Origin: Microbulbifer guangxiensis
GTDB lineage: Bacteria > Pseudomonadota > Gammaproteobacteria > Pseudomonadales > Cellvibrionaceae
Assembly (NCBI RefSeq): GCF_021729075.1
Contig: NZ_JAJSAQ010000004.1
Span: 310,001 to 374,000, forward strand
DNA length: 64,000 bases
Direction of reading: 5' to 3'
Every line of letters starts with the position of its first letter. The first letter of the stretch is position 1. Of this stretch, positions 18,432 to 27,165 are shown one piece after another. Position numbers and translations under genes: made by a program. Below the pieces are notes generated by a model. The model was given only the letters and a program-made list of their open reading frames with translations. It was not told the origin of the DNA and made no database searches.

Positions 18432-18845
18432 ATGAAAAAAGCAATCCCATACCTGGTAACAAGCATGCTTCTCTCCGCTCCGGCCCTGGCCCAGCAGGCC
18501 GAGGCGGCCGGTAAAGATGTTAAAGAACCGAAGGTTCCTGCCGAAGCCCAGGCTCGCATTGCCGAGCATCGAGAGATGGCGGAGGGTAAACGCCAGATGG
18601 CAGCTGAAAAGCGCGCTAAACAGGGCGAGATAAAGGCCAAAAAGGAAGAGAAGGCTCTGATGGCAGAAGAGAAACACCTCGATGCTAAAAAAGAGGGGGC
18701 CAAGGCCGAGAAGGAGAACAAGGGCATGACCAAGCAGGCTGAAAAGAAAGCCGAGCAGGAGCGTAAGGAACTTGGCAAAGGCTCTGAACAAGGCCAGCGA
18801 GCCCGAGAAGAAAACAGCAAGAAGTGGTGGCAGTTCTGGAAGTAA
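18432..18845 (+). CDS. Lys/Glu/Ala-rich exported protein ending KKWWQFWK
   Basis: This is a 137-residue protein with a signal peptide (MKKAIPYLVTSMLLSAPALAQQ) and a mature part of almost uninterrupted charged helix rich in Lys, Glu and Ala (about 25-125), ending in the aromatic tail KKWWQFWK. An AAGGAG ribosome-binding site sits 7 bases before the ATG at 18432; the upstream frame extension is not needed. A good terminator follows. It is probably a periplasmic single-helix or coiled-coil protein. Function is unknown. Confidence 0.75.
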   Translation: MKKAIPYLVTSMLLSAPALAQQAEAAGKDVKEPKVPAEAQARIAEHREMAEGKRQMAAEKRAKQGEIKAKKEEKALMAEEKHLDAKKEGAKAEKENKGMTKQAEKKAEQERKELGKGSEQGQRAREENSKKWWQFWK

Positions 18846-18867
18846 TTTACAGCCATTTCTGAATGAT

Positions 18868-18899
18868 AAGGGCAGCCATCTGGGCTGCCCTTTGCATTT
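18868..18899 (+). terminator. Terminator after the Lys-rich exported protein
   Basis: AAGGGCAGCC pairs with GGCTGCCCTT around ATCTG, followed by TGCATTTG. The stem is perfect and begins 22 bases after the stop. Confidence 0.75.
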
Positions 18900-19521
18900 G
18901 TCCTGTCTTGTCCTGAGTCGCCGGCATTACCGGCTTAAACACTGGCCCCGTACATAGGGCGCGATATCGCTTTGGGAGGTTTTGCTCTCTCAGCCACTCC
19001 GGAATCCAATGCGTCAGGAGGCTCAGGGTGGAGATCAAGCAGAGACATGAGAATCGTGCGCAGTCAGGCCCAGAGCGGCATTCCTCGGACTAATCGTTAT
19101 TACGAACACATCTGCCCTCTGCCAAGTGTTACCCACACCAACGGTGGCAGCCGATGCTACCTGCAAGAGGCGGGGGTTTTCCTCTGGCAGATCCAGGCAC
19201 GCTTCCTTCGAGAAAACAGTGTATCGCACAGGGTGAGATGTCAGGCACCGTTGTTGACCAGCTAAACTCGCTCGGGACCCTTATCAAGAGGCTGCACGCC
19301 GAGCAGAGGATGCCAGGGTAGCTACCCTTGCTGCTGAGCAACACCTCAGGCGCGGGGCGCTGCGTGGATGACGAACAACTGCACGCCCTGGCTGATCCGT
19401 CCCCAGTAAGACTTGCATAGCCCCCTGCCCAAGCTTTTTTGCGAACCAGTTGCCGCAGTTCCGGCACCACTAGACTGGCAGTAAGGCCAGCAAAGACACA
19501 CAAAGAAGAGCGGAGATCACC
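18900..19521. other. Stretch without a supported gene
   Basis: Only short frames with no recognisable protein character occur here on either strand. I see no tRNA, repeat or clear promoter. It may contain gene remnants, since the frames look like degraded sequence rather than conserved domains. Confidence 0.5.
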
Positions 19522-19956
19522 GTGGAGAGAGACTACGACCTGGACCGGTTCCTGAAGGCACAGGCGGACAGCTACGAACAGGCGCTAGCAGAGCTGCAGG
19601 CGGGCCGGAAGCAGAGCCACTGGATGTGGTACATCTTCCCACAGATCCAGGGCCTGGGACGCAGCGCGACGGCGCGGCACTATGCGATCAGGGATCGGAC
19701 GGAGGCAGAGGCCTACCTTCAGCATCCACAGCTGGGCGAGCGGTTGCGGAAATGTGCCGAAGCATTGCTATCGGTGGAGGGCAGGACTGCGCACCAGATC
19801 CTGGGCAGCCCTGATGATCTCAAGCTGAAGTCATCCATGACACTGTTCAATGAGGTGGCCACCGGGGAGTCAGTTTTCGCCGAGGTCCTGCAGAAGTATT
19901 ATGACGGGGAAAAAGACCGCGCCACGCTGGAATTGCTCTCCAGCCCTCTGCAGTAA
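19522..19956 (+). CDS. DUF1810 family protein
   Basis: This is a 144-residue protein with the family hallmarks: DLDRFLKAQADSYEQALAEL at the N-terminus, then HWMWYIFPQIQGLGRSATARHYAI and LKSSMTLFNEVATGES. DUF1810 proteins are small, soluble and helical, with no settled function. The start is GTG at 19522, preceded by CGGAG, and the length is normal for the family. It stands alone, 40 bases before a VOC-family gene on the same strand, so the two may be co-transcribed. Confidence 0.88.
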   Translation: MERDYDLDRFLKAQADSYEQALAELQAGRKQSHWMWYIFPQIQGLGRSATARHYAIRDRTEAEAYLQHPQLGERLRKCAEALLSVEGRTAHQILGSPDDLKLKSSMTLFNEVATGESVFAEVLQKYYDGEKDRATLELLSSPLQ

Positions 19957-19996
19957 CAGCCCCTTCGAGGTGGCACTAACCGATCAGGAATGAATT

Positions 19997-20434
19997 ATGC
20001 GTTTGACGCCCTTTCACCTCGCCATTCAGGTCCGCGATATCGACGAGGCGCGGGAGTTCTACGGCAACAAGATGGGCCTGCCGGAAGGACGCAGTGCCGA
20101 GCACTGGATCGACTTCAACCTGTTCGGCCATCAACTGGTCACCCACCTGAACCCGGCTATTGGCCGTGAGGGCAAGGTGCCGGCCATCGCCAACCCGGTG
20201 GACGGTCATGGGGTGCCGGTGCCGCATTTCGGTGTGGTCATGCCTTTTGAGGACTGGCAGGCGTTTGCGGAGCGGGCCAAAAGCTTTGTCGATGAATTCC
20301 TGATCGAGCCCCATATTCGTTTTGCCGGGCAGCCGGGCGAACAGGGCACCATGTTCTTCCTCGACCCCACAGGCAATGCTCTGGAGTTCAAGGGATTTCA
20401 CGATATAGACCAGTCGCTGTTCGCCACAAAATAG
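19997..20434 (+). CDS. VOC family (glyoxalase/dioxygenase-fold) protein
   Basis: This is a 145-residue protein with two beta-alpha-beta-beta-beta modules. PFHLAIQVRDIDEAREFYGNKMGLPEGR starts the first (His metal-ligand position in FHLAI), VPHFGVVMPFEDW the second, and FFLDPTGNALEFKGF ends it with the Glu metal-ligand position. This pattern fits a metal-dependent VOC enzyme; the substrate cannot be read. A weak ribosome-binding region precedes the ATG. It follows the DUF1810 gene closely. Confidence 0.87.
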   Translation: MRLTPFHLAIQVRDIDEAREFYGNKMGLPEGRSAEHWIDFNLFGHQLVTHLNPAIGREGKVPAIANPVDGHGVPVPHFGVVMPFEDWQAFAERAKSFVDEFLIEPHIRFAGQPGEQGTMFFLDPTGNALEFKGFHDIDQSLFATK

Positions 20435-20886
20435 CCAGAGCACAGAAACCAGGGGGCGCCTTCCATGCCCCCGGAATACGCGCCCGCCTCCCCCACCAGC
20501 CTATCCCGAGGCATCGGCAGCCCGCTGCCGGCCGTCCTGGTACCAGAATCCCCAGTCGCATGCCGGGACTTCATCATTTGGCGACACCACCACCCAGGAG
20601 CAGTGGCCATAGGCCGCCACAGGCTCACTGCGCGGACCTCTCGGCCGCTATCTGGGTCTAGCCAGAAAAAGCATATTTCATCTGGACTTTGGCACCGCAA
20701 ATAGCCAAAAATATTTGCCTATGCGATACATATCGCATCATGCATGCGAACTGGAGCACAAAACCAGTGCCACCCGCCACCGTCAATAGGACACAGAAGG
20801 CGGGTCCCACCGTCGACGTGGTCCGTACTGCGTATCCGATAGCGGTCAAAACAACAGCAAAATAAGTAAGAAAAACAAGCAAAGTT
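20435..20886. other. Intergenic region upstream of the PAS-LuxR regulator
   Basis: No supported gene is present. An 80-codon hydrophobic frame on the minus strand (20658-20900) overlaps the next gene's start and is not convincing. The one structured element is the palindrome at 20721-20738, listed separately. Confidence 0.5.
20721..20738. promoter_or_regulatory. Perfect palindrome, possible operator of the LuxR-type gene
   Basis: ATGCGATA-CA-TATCGCAT is an 8-2-8 perfect inverted repeat about 149 bases before the start of the PAS-LuxR regulator. Its size and symmetry suit a dimeric regulator, possibly the neighbour itself. Confidence 0.45.
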
Positions 20887-21663
20887 ATGAAGGCAGACAA
20901 GCATTTGCTGCAGGCAGTCTGGGAGCATTCAAGTGAGCATCTGAGCCCGGAAAGCGCGGAGACCGACCTTATTGAGCTGGATGACAGGCTTTCGTCCGTC
21001 TTCTCCGGGGGACCGAGTTACTATTTCGTCGTCGATTTTGCCGACATGCAGATCAAGCATGCCAGTGCTTCTGTTCGGCACCTGCTCGGACTGGCCCCTG
21101 ACAGCATGACGGTGCAGGACATTCTCGACAGGACGCACCCCGACGACCTGGAGTTTGTCGCCAATGCGGAGCGGGCGGCCTTTGAAATCGTCTACGGCCG
21201 AATTCCAGCCGAGAAAAGGCATAACTACAAAGTTTCTTACTGCTTCCGCTGCAAAACCGCTGACGGCTCCTATCACCTGCTCAATCACCAGGCGATGGTC
21301 CTCGCTACTGACACGGAAGGACGCCTTGCGCGTTCCCTGTGTATCCATACCAGCATCGAACACCTCACCAGCCAGAACAATTACTGTATTTCCATTATTG
21401 GCATGGCCAGTGAGCCGTCCTATCTGAACCTGGATATCTCCCAGGCTCAAAAGCCCAAACAGGTATCCGGTCCACTGTTTAGCGAGCGGGAAATGGAAAT
21501 TATCCGCCTGATGTCCCGGGGCATGACCAGCCGGGATATCGCCGAGACGCTCTGTATCGCAGCCAACACGGTCAAGAACCACCGGAAAAATATTCTCAGC
21601 AAATCCGGCAGCAAAAACACCGGTGAGCTGATCACCCGCTGCATTACGGATGGCCTTCTGTAG
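20887..21663 (+). CDS. LuxR-family transcriptional regulator with PAS-like domain
   Basis: This is a 258-residue protein. An N-terminal PAS-like sensory region (about 35-170) contains YYFVVDFADMQIKHAS, LDRTHPDDLEFV and YRCKTADGSYHLLNHQ-like strands. A LuxR/FixJ-type helix-turn-helix (about 195-258) reads FSEREMEIIRLMSRGMTSRD then IAETLCIAANTVKNHRKNIL. No phosphoacceptor receiver domain or autoinducer-binding domain is seen, so it probably senses a small ligand or redox state directly. A palindrome lies upstream. No target genes are evident. Confidence 0.88.
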   Translation: MKADKHLLQAVWEHSSEHLSPESAETDLIELDDRLSSVFSGGPSYYFVVDFADMQIKHASASVRHLLGLAPDSMTVQDILDRTHPDDLEFVANAERAAFEIVYGRIPAEKRHNYKVSYCFRCKTADGSYHLLNHQAMVLATDTEGRLARSLCIHTSIEHLTSQNNYCISIIGMASEPSYLNLDISQAQKPKQVSGPLFSEREMEIIRLMSRGMTSRDIAETLCIAANTVKNHRKNILSKSGSKNTGELITRCITDGLL

Positions 21664-21901
21664 CTCTCACCCAAAGTGACTGCGGAACTTATATTGGCAA
21701 AAGGCGACACTTGCCGCCTTTATGTTGCTATTTATTGGATTTTACAGACAAAAATAGCCCCAAAGGGCTATTGTGTGAAAGACGTCAAATCGGAAAATGG
21801 AACTCGAGTCTCTGAATCCCCGAAACAGTTCTGGAGACTCATTGGGACAGGGACGTCCCACTCACTGTGACCCGGGCTCCAGCGCCCCGGTCAGGATGAC
21901 T

Positions 21902-22456
21902 TCAGACAGCCATCGGCGCTGCCACTTCTTTCCTTTTCTCCTCGCCGAACAGGCACTCGACCAGCTGCAAAGCGAACAGCATCGCCGTGCCCGGTGCCTG
22001 GCTGGTGACGAGCTTGCGGTCTATACAGACTCTCTCATCACTGCCCAGCCGCGCCTGCTGATATAACTCGCCAAGAAAGTTCTTGTGGCAGCTGGCGGCA
22101 TAATCGGTAATCAGGCCATTGCGACCCAGCACCACGGCCGGCGCAGCACAGATGGCCCCGACCCAGCGATCCTCTTTGAGCTGCTGCGCCAACAGTTGCA
22201 GTAGCGGGGCACAACTGCCCAGGTGCTGGGCGCCGGGCATCCCTCCCGGTAACGCGATAAGATCCCAGTCCGTATCCAGGCACTCGTCGATGGAAGCGTC
22301 GGCCTTCAGGCAGACATCCCGGGAGGCCTTGACCATCAAATCCGGCATCACCGAGGCCAGCGTCACTTCTGCGCCGGCACGACGCAGCACATCGACAATG
22401 GTGACCATCTCGATCTCCTCGCTGCCATCTGCCACCGGGACCAGTACTCTTGCCAT
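21902..22456 (-). CDS. DJ-1/PfpI family protein (YajL-like)
   Basis: This is a 184-residue DJ-1-type protein. The reactive Cys103 lies in the nucleophile elbow GAICAAPAVVL, and the partner Glu is in the GSEEIEMVT segment near the N-terminus; LPGGMPGAQHL and TSQAPGTAM are family motifs. Bacterial relatives act as oxidative-stress protectants and have been described as protein deglycases, a role still debated. The ATG at 22456 has an AGGAG ribosome-binding site at good spacing, which fixes the start over the upstream codon. Confidence 0.92.
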   Translation of the reverse strand: MARVLVPVADGSEEIEMVTIVDVLRRAGAEVTLASVMPDLMVKASRDVCLKADASIDECLDTDWDLIALPGGMPGAQHLGSCAPLLQLLAQQLKEDRWVGAICAAPAVVLGRNGLITDYAASCHKNFLGELYQQARLGSDERVCIDRKLVTSQAPGTAMLFALQLVECLFGEEKRKEVAAPMAV

Positions 22457-22594
22457 GGGTTGCTCCTGCAAAATATTGATGAGTCAGATATAGCCAACCT
22501 GAGCCCCGTTTAGGAAAGTGAAGGGTTATGAGGTTCCAATGCCTGCCATAAGCCAGTCATCCCACCGCACGGGGTCACTACATCCGCCAATCAG

Positions 22595-22972
22595 TTAATT
22601 GAGATCCACGGCGTACTGGCGCAGCAATTCCAGCGGGATAATCTCCAGCGCGCGGACATGGGTGCGCTGCAGGAACACCCGCGGTGCCATGTCGTATTTT
22701 TGTGCTTCCAGCCAGCGGGAGGCGCACAGGCACCAGTGATCACCGGGCCGCAGGCCCGGAAAACCGTATTCCGGCATGGGGGTAATCAGGTCGTTACCGC
22801 GGTCACGGGAAAACAGCAGGAACTCCTCGCTGACTTCAACGCATACGGTGTGGGAACCGTAATCCTCGGGTCCGGTGTTGCAGCAACCATCACGAAAAAA
22901 TCCTGTCACCGGATCCATGCTGCATGGCAGCAACGGGTCGCCGAAGACATTCTTGGAATCGTCCACTTGCAC
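22595..22972 (-). CDS. DUF2237 family protein
   Basis: This is a 125-residue protein starting at GTG 22972: KNVFGDPLLPCSMDPVTGFFRDGCCNTGPEDYGSHTVC, then GNDLITPMPEYGFPGLRPGDHWCLCASRW. These are the conserved motifs of DUF2237 (G-C-C pair, P-E-Y-F/G-FPGL, GD.WCLCA.RW). The cysteines and histidines suggest a possible metal site, but no function is established. It starts immediately beyond the stop of the DUF2939 gene upstream on the same strand, so the two are co-transcribed. Confidence 0.92.
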   Translation of the reverse strand: MQVDDSKNVFGDPLLPCSMDPVTGFFRDGCCNTGPEDYGSHTVCVEVSEEFLLFSRDRGNDLITPMPEYGFPGLRPGDHWCLCASRWLEAQKYDMAPRVFLQRTHVRALEIIPLELLRQYAVDLN

Positions 22973-22974
22973 GG

Positions 22975-23541
22975 TCAGCCTCCCTCCTCATGGTTTGGCT
23001 CGGGCAGAAACTGCAGATCCACGACCCGCCACTGCAGGCCCTGACGCTCCAGCAACAGCTGTATCTGGGGATCCTTCTCAGGGCCGTAATCGGCACTGAC
23101 CCGGCTCGGGCCGGTGAAGCGCCAGCCCAACAGGCGCCACTCCTGCGCGGCCTCGGCCTGCCCCTGCTCCCCAGTCTGCGGCGGCGTGCTTTCCCGATTC
23201 AGCTCACGCTGCAGATCCAGCAGACTCTCACCACCGCGCAACAGCTCCGCCATGCCTTCCGGTGTCACCAGCTGGCGCAGGATCGGGCCGGCCAGCAGGC
23301 TGGCGCCGGCGCTGAGAAAATCGCTCAGCTCAGGCGGCACCTCATCACCCATGGAGCGGCGCACTTCTTCCTGAAGGCCCGCCTTCAGGTTCTCGCGCAG
23401 GGTGGGAAAATCGATGTAGCCGGCAAGTCGCTCGGGGTCATTCTCCGCGGCGGATCGCTCGATCTGGCCGACGGTGTTCCACGGCAGTGCCACATACCCA
23501 CCGGCCAGCAGCAAGGCCGCCACCAACAGCAATTTTTTCAC
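22975..23541 (-). CDS. DUF2939 family membrane-anchored protein
   Basis: This is a 188-residue protein with an N-terminal hydrophobic segment (KKLLLVAALLLAGGYVALPW) acting as a signal or anchor. A DUF2939-like domain follows, with IERSAAENDPERLAGYIDFPTLRENLKAGL and a C-terminal beta region ending LQWRVVDLQFLPE. The start is GTG at 23541 with GGAGGA just upstream; the longer frame reads into the divergent copper locus promoter and is rejected. It is the first gene of a two-gene unit with the DUF2237 gene. Confidence 0.85.
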   Translation of the reverse strand: MKKLLLVAALLLAGGYVALPWNTVGQIERSAAENDPERLAGYIDFPTLRENLKAGLQEEVRRSMGDEVPPELSDFLSAGASLLAGPILRQLVTPEGMAELLRGGESLLDLQRELNRESTPPQTGEQGQAEAAQEWRLLGWRFTGPSRVSADYGPEKDPQIQLLLERQGLQWRVVDLQFLPEPNHEEGG

Positions 23542-23715
23542 CGATCCTCCCCGGCTTCTGCACGATGGGGCAATGGTAGCGTCAGCTGCGTCGCCGTGCA
23601 TCTGCCACTGGCACCCACCGCGGCAACGATTCGTTGCCGTTGCCAACCTCGGCCGGCACAATAAGCCCTAGTGCCGGTAACTCTTTTCCGGCCTGTTCCA
23701 GCACAGCCGGCACCC

Positions 23716-24207
23716 ATGCAACCCATCCGCTCAGTACAACGGACCCTGCTCCTGCCCACGGCACGGCTCTATGCCGTGCTGTTACTGGCGCTGTTCCTGG
23801 CGGTGCGCGGCCTCGTCCCCGTGGGTTTCATGCCCGCGCCGATCAGCTCCGGCAGCCCCTATGGCCTCTGTCATGGCGATGCCCGCAGTGCATTCCTTCT
23901 GCAGAGCCTGGCTGCCGCCACCCCGACCGGGGAGCACCATCATCATGGGCACCACGGCCATCACGGAGCCGATGGGAGTAGCCCGCAAACCGGCCACGAC
24001 CATGATCCGGCCACTGCCCAGGTCTTTGCTGACAACCACTGCAGTTTTGCTGCGAGTGCTGCGCTGGCCGTCGAGGCGCAACCTCTCAACTCTGGCGGCA
24101 TCGTACAAAGCGGCCTCGGCGATGCCCCTGCAGCAGATACCTACGCTCCGTCACTGGCGTATCTGCGCCCCCAGGGCCGTGCACCGCCTTTCATCCACAC
24201 CGCCTGA
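23716..24207 (+). CDS. DUF2946 family His-rich membrane protein
   Basis: This is a protein of about 163 residues. A transmembrane or signal segment (LYAVLLLALFLAVRGLVPVGFMP) precedes a mature part with HHHHGHHGHHGADG, GHDHD and NHCSF. DUF2946 proteins are commonly found directly before OprC-type copper receptors, as here, and their histidines suggest periplasmic or membrane copper binding. The start could be the ATG at 23716 or the GTG at 23671 in the same frame; the ATG gives a more compact N-terminus. The receptor gene follows about 100 bases later. Confidence 0.85.
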   Translation: MQPIRSVQRTLLLPTARLYAVLLLALFLAVRGLVPVGFMPAPISSGSPYGLCHGDARSAFLLQSLAAATPTGEHHHHGHHGHHGADGSSPQTGHDHDPATAQVFADNHCSFAASAALAVEAQPLNSGGIVQSGLGDAPAADTYAPSLAYLRPQGRAPPFIHTA

Positions 24208-24309
24208 CTGACCCACCAACAAGCATTCTATTGGCGCTCGCGGCCGCTGAGCCCTTGCGCCCTGTCGGCAGCCGTCGAGGGTGACCGCTGCCCCTGTGTG
24301 GAAGCAATA

Positions 24310-26451
24310 ATGATGAAAGACCTTAACTCATGGCGTGGCCTGACTGCCCGCTACAGCAACAATTCTTATGCTCCGGTAATAACCCACAGCCTTCTGGGCC
24401 TCGCAATCGCAGCCAGCATGAACCAGGCAGCAATTGCCGCCCACAGCGATAGCGAACTCGAGCAGGTCGTGGTGACTGGCGCAGTGACGCAGAGCCCGCT
24501 CAATGTGGTAACCGATCCGAGGCAACCCCGGCAACCGCTGCCGGCCAACGACGGTGCGGACTACCTGAAGACCATCCCCGGATTTTCGGTGATCCGCAAA
24601 GGGGGCACCGATGGCGACCCGGTACTGCGCGGCATGGCCGGCTCGCGACTATCGGTGCTGGTAGATGGCGAGGTCATCCTCGGTGGCTGCAATAACCGCA
24701 TGGACCCGCCCACCGCGTATATCTTCCCCGAGAGCATGGACGTGATTCAGGTGATCAAGGGCCCGCAAACGGTGAAACACGGGCCGGGCAATTCCGCCGG
24801 TGTGGTGTTGTTCGAGCGCGAGCAGGAGCGTCCCGGCCGGGAGCAGTGGGAGTTCTACTCCAGCCTGCTGGCGGCCAGTGCCGGACGCAGCGACGGGCTG
24901 TTCGATGCCCGCTACAGCAGCCCCGGGTTCTCCGTTCGCGGCTCCCTGTCCGCCGCCAGCGCGGACGATTACCGGGACGGCGATGGAGTAACCGTGCATT
25001 CCCGTTATGAACGCTGGCAGGGTCAGACAAGCCTTGCCTGGACTCCGGATGAGGACACCCGCCTTGCACTGAGCGCCTCCCGCAGTGACGGCGAAGCGGC
25101 CTACGCGGATCGCGGAGTAGACGGCAGTCGCTTTGCCCGGGAACACTACAGCGCCAGTGGGCGCTGGGACAACCTGGGGGATACCCTGCAATCGATCGAG
25201 GTGCAGGGCTACTTCAATTACGTCGATCACGTGATGGACAACTACAACCTGCGGGAGCCCGGCGGCCCGATGGGAAACCCGGTGGCGATGAATCCCGACC
25301 GCGAGACCCGCGGTGGCATAGCGGAACTGACTCTCACCCCCTCTGCGGCGACCGAGCTGGTGTTAGGGGTGGATACCCAGTTCAACGCACATACCAGCCG
25401 CAACACCATGAACCAGCAGATGGTCGATTACCGGCAGCTGTCGCGCAGTGCCGATGCGGAGTTCCTGCAAAGTGGACTCTACTCGGAACTGAGCTGGAAC
25501 CAGAATGATGCGCACCGCTGGATCGGCGGGGCACGCCTGGACCACTGGCAGGTGGAGGACCAGCGCTCGATGGTAATGCTGTCGATGATGGCCTCGGCAC
25601 CGAACCCCAGTCGCGGACTGGAGCGAGACGAGGTGCTGAAAAGCGGGTTCCTGCGTCACGAAGTGGAGCTGACCAGCGGCGGCTCGACCCTGTTCGCCGG
25701 CGTCGGCCATAGCGAGCGCTTCCCCGATTACTGGGAAATGATCGCGAGAGAGACGGCCGACTCTGTCAGCGCCTTCGACGTCGAAGCGGAAAAGACAACG
25801 CAACTGGATATCGGCTGGCTCTATAACGGCCATCGCCTGTCCGGCAGCATCTCCGCTTTTTACAACGCGATCGACGACTACCTGTTGATCCAGTCCGGCT
25901 ACGAGAAACCGGCCATGGCCGGGGGCAACATGATGGGCATGCCCATGGCGATGACCCGCAGCACCAGCATCGTGCGCAACATCGATGCGCGAACCTGGGG
26001 GCTGGAACTGGACGCCCAGTACCGGCTGCACGATCACTGGCAGACAGAATTCACCCTTGCCTCCGTGCGCGGTGCCAATGAGACCGACACCACCACCCTT
26101 GCCCAGCTGCCGCCACTGGAGGCCCGCCTTGCACTCAGGTACAGCAGCGACACCTGGAGTGCGGGTCTGCTGGTCAGGGGAATCGCCAGCCAGAAGCGGG
26201 TTGATGTGGGGAAGGGCAATATCGCCGGCCAGGACATCGGCCCCACCAATGGGGCAAGGGTGTTGTCGCTTAACGGCAGCTGGCAGGCCTCACGGAAACT
26301 GCAGCTGACCGCCGGGGTCGACAACCTGCTCGACGAGACCTATGCCGAACACATCAGCCGCGCCGGCGTGTCTGTCGCCGGGTTTACGCAGTTGCAGCGG
26401 GTGAATGAGCCCGGTCGCACCCTCTGGATGAATGGCATTTATCGCTTCTGA
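24310..26451 (+). CDS. oprC: TonB-dependent copper receptor (OprC-like)
   Basis: This is an outer-membrane receptor of about 713 residues. After an atypical long signal region ending AAIAAHS come the TonB-box-like EQVVVTGA and the family plug signature NDGADYLKTIPGFSVIRKGG, then GDPVLRGMAGSRLSVL. The CxxxM copper motif described in OprC is present in GGCNNRMD, and a Met-rich loop (NMMGMPMAM) adds likely copper ligands. The barrel ends in GIYRF. It probably imports copper with TonB-ExbBD energy. ATGs at 24310 and 24313 are both possible, and a GGAAG ribosome-binding site precedes them. Confidence 0.92.
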   Translation: MMKDLNSWRGLTARYSNNSYAPVITHSLLGLAIAASMNQAAIAAHSDSELEQVVVTGAVTQSPLNVVTDPRQPRQPLPANDGADYLKTIPGFSVIRKGGTDGDPVLRGMAGSRLSVLVDGEVILGGCNNRMDPPTAYIFPESMDVIQVIKGPQTVKHGPGNSAGVVLFEREQERPGREQWEFYSSLLAASAGRSDGLFDARYSSPGFSVRGSLSAASADDYRDGDGVTVHSRYERWQGQTSLAWTPDEDTRLALSASRSDGEAAYADRGVDGSRFAREHYSASGRWDNLGDTLQSIEVQGYFNYVDHVMDNYNLREPGGPMGNPVAMNPDRETRGGIAELTLTPSAATELVLGVDTQFNAHTSRNTMNQQMVDYRQLSRSADAEFLQSGLYSELSWNQNDAHRWIGGARLDHWQVEDQRSMVMLSMMASAPNPSRGLERDEVLKSGFLRHEVELTSGGSTLFAGVGHSERFPDYWEMIARETADSVSAFDVEAEKTTQLDIGWLYNGHRLSGSISAFYNAIDDYLLIQSGYEKPAMAGGNMMGMPMAMTRSTSIVRNIDARTWGLELDAQYRLHDHWQTEFTLASVRGANETDTTTLAQLPPLEARLALRYSSDTWSAGLLVRGIASQKRVDVGKGNIAGQDIGPTNGARVLSLNGSWQASRKLQLTAGVDNLLDETYAEHISRAGVSVAGFTQLQRVNEPGRTLWMNGIYRF

Positions 26452-26466
26452 ACCCAGTTGGACATA

Positions 26467-26500
26467 TAAAAACGGCGCCCGGTCCTGTGTCCGGGTGCCG
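26467..26500 (-). terminator. Terminator of the minus-strand OMP gene
   Basis: On the minus strand CGGCACCCGG pairs with CCGGGCGCCG (one mismatch) and is followed by TTTTTAT, just beyond the stop of the outer-membrane protein gene. Confidence 0.75.
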
Positions 26501-26553
26501 ATCGAATCCATAAATGCCTTGCGCTACTTCTGTTTATCCCCTTTTCGGGTGCT

Positions 26554-27114
26554 TCAGAAGCGATAGGCAAAGTTGACGGTGAGGCCGCGCAGGTGGCCCA
26601 GGTCGAAACCGGACACCTTGCCAACATCGTTGTACATGTATTCGACGGAGGTATCGAAGTCGCGTGTCCAGCGATAGCGATAGCCGACGCCGGCATTCCA
26701 GTAGTTGTCATAACCGTTGTCGTCGACAATTACCGGCAGGCCGCCGCGTATGACTTCACTTACGTCTATCTCGCTGTAGTTCCAGCCCGCCATCCAGTAC
26801 AGACAGTGCACATCACAGTTCAGGGTGAAGTCGACTTTGAAATTGATGCCGTACTGGTCGATGTCGACGCCGCCATCATCAAAATTCGTGTAGCGCAGTT
26901 CGACCTGCCACAGACCTACACTGGGAGAGATGCCGACGCTGCCGTAGCCATAGAAATCCCCGTCATCGTTGATCTGCAGCTCACCCTGGCCGAGGCCAAT
27001 CGTGCCCACCACCTGATATTCACCGAGACAGAAGCCCTCAATGGGATTGTTCCATTCCACCGCGCCTGCAGACATTGAGAAAAGCAGGGCGAATGCACCG
27101 ACGATTTTTTTCAT
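26554..27114 (-). CDS. Predicted outer-membrane beta-barrel protein
   Basis: This is a 186-residue protein with a signal peptide (MKKIVGAFALLFSMSAGA) and a mature part of alternating strands (YGYGSVGISP, VGLWQVELRYTNF, YGINFKVDFTLNC, YWNAGVGYRYRW) ending in the barrel signature VNFAYRF. Two cysteines occur in NCDVHCLYW and one in GFCLGE, unusual for such barrels. The ATG at 27114 has AAGGATGGAAGG upstream. It resembles small OmpA-like or opacity-type barrels, and no specific function can be read. A terminator follows. Confidence 0.8.
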   Translation of the reverse strand: MKKIVGAFALLFSMSAGAVEWNNPIEGFCLGEYQVVGTIGLGQGELQINDDGDFYGYGSVGISPSVGLWQVELRYTNFDDGGVDIDQYGINFKVDFTLNCDVHCLYWMAGWNYSEIDVSEVIRGGLPVIVDDNGYDNYWNAGVGYRYRWTRDFDTSVEYMYNDVGKVSGFDLGHLRGLTVNFAYRF

Positions 27115-27165
27115 GCCTTCCATCCTTGGTCAGAGAAATGCTCGTGGCTTCGTAAAAACAGATAT

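Noticed and set aside
20658..20900. An 80-codon hydrophobic minus-strand frame
   Set aside because: It overlaps the start of the PAS-LuxR gene and the palindrome, has no good ribosome-binding site, and hydrophobicity alone is weak evidence.
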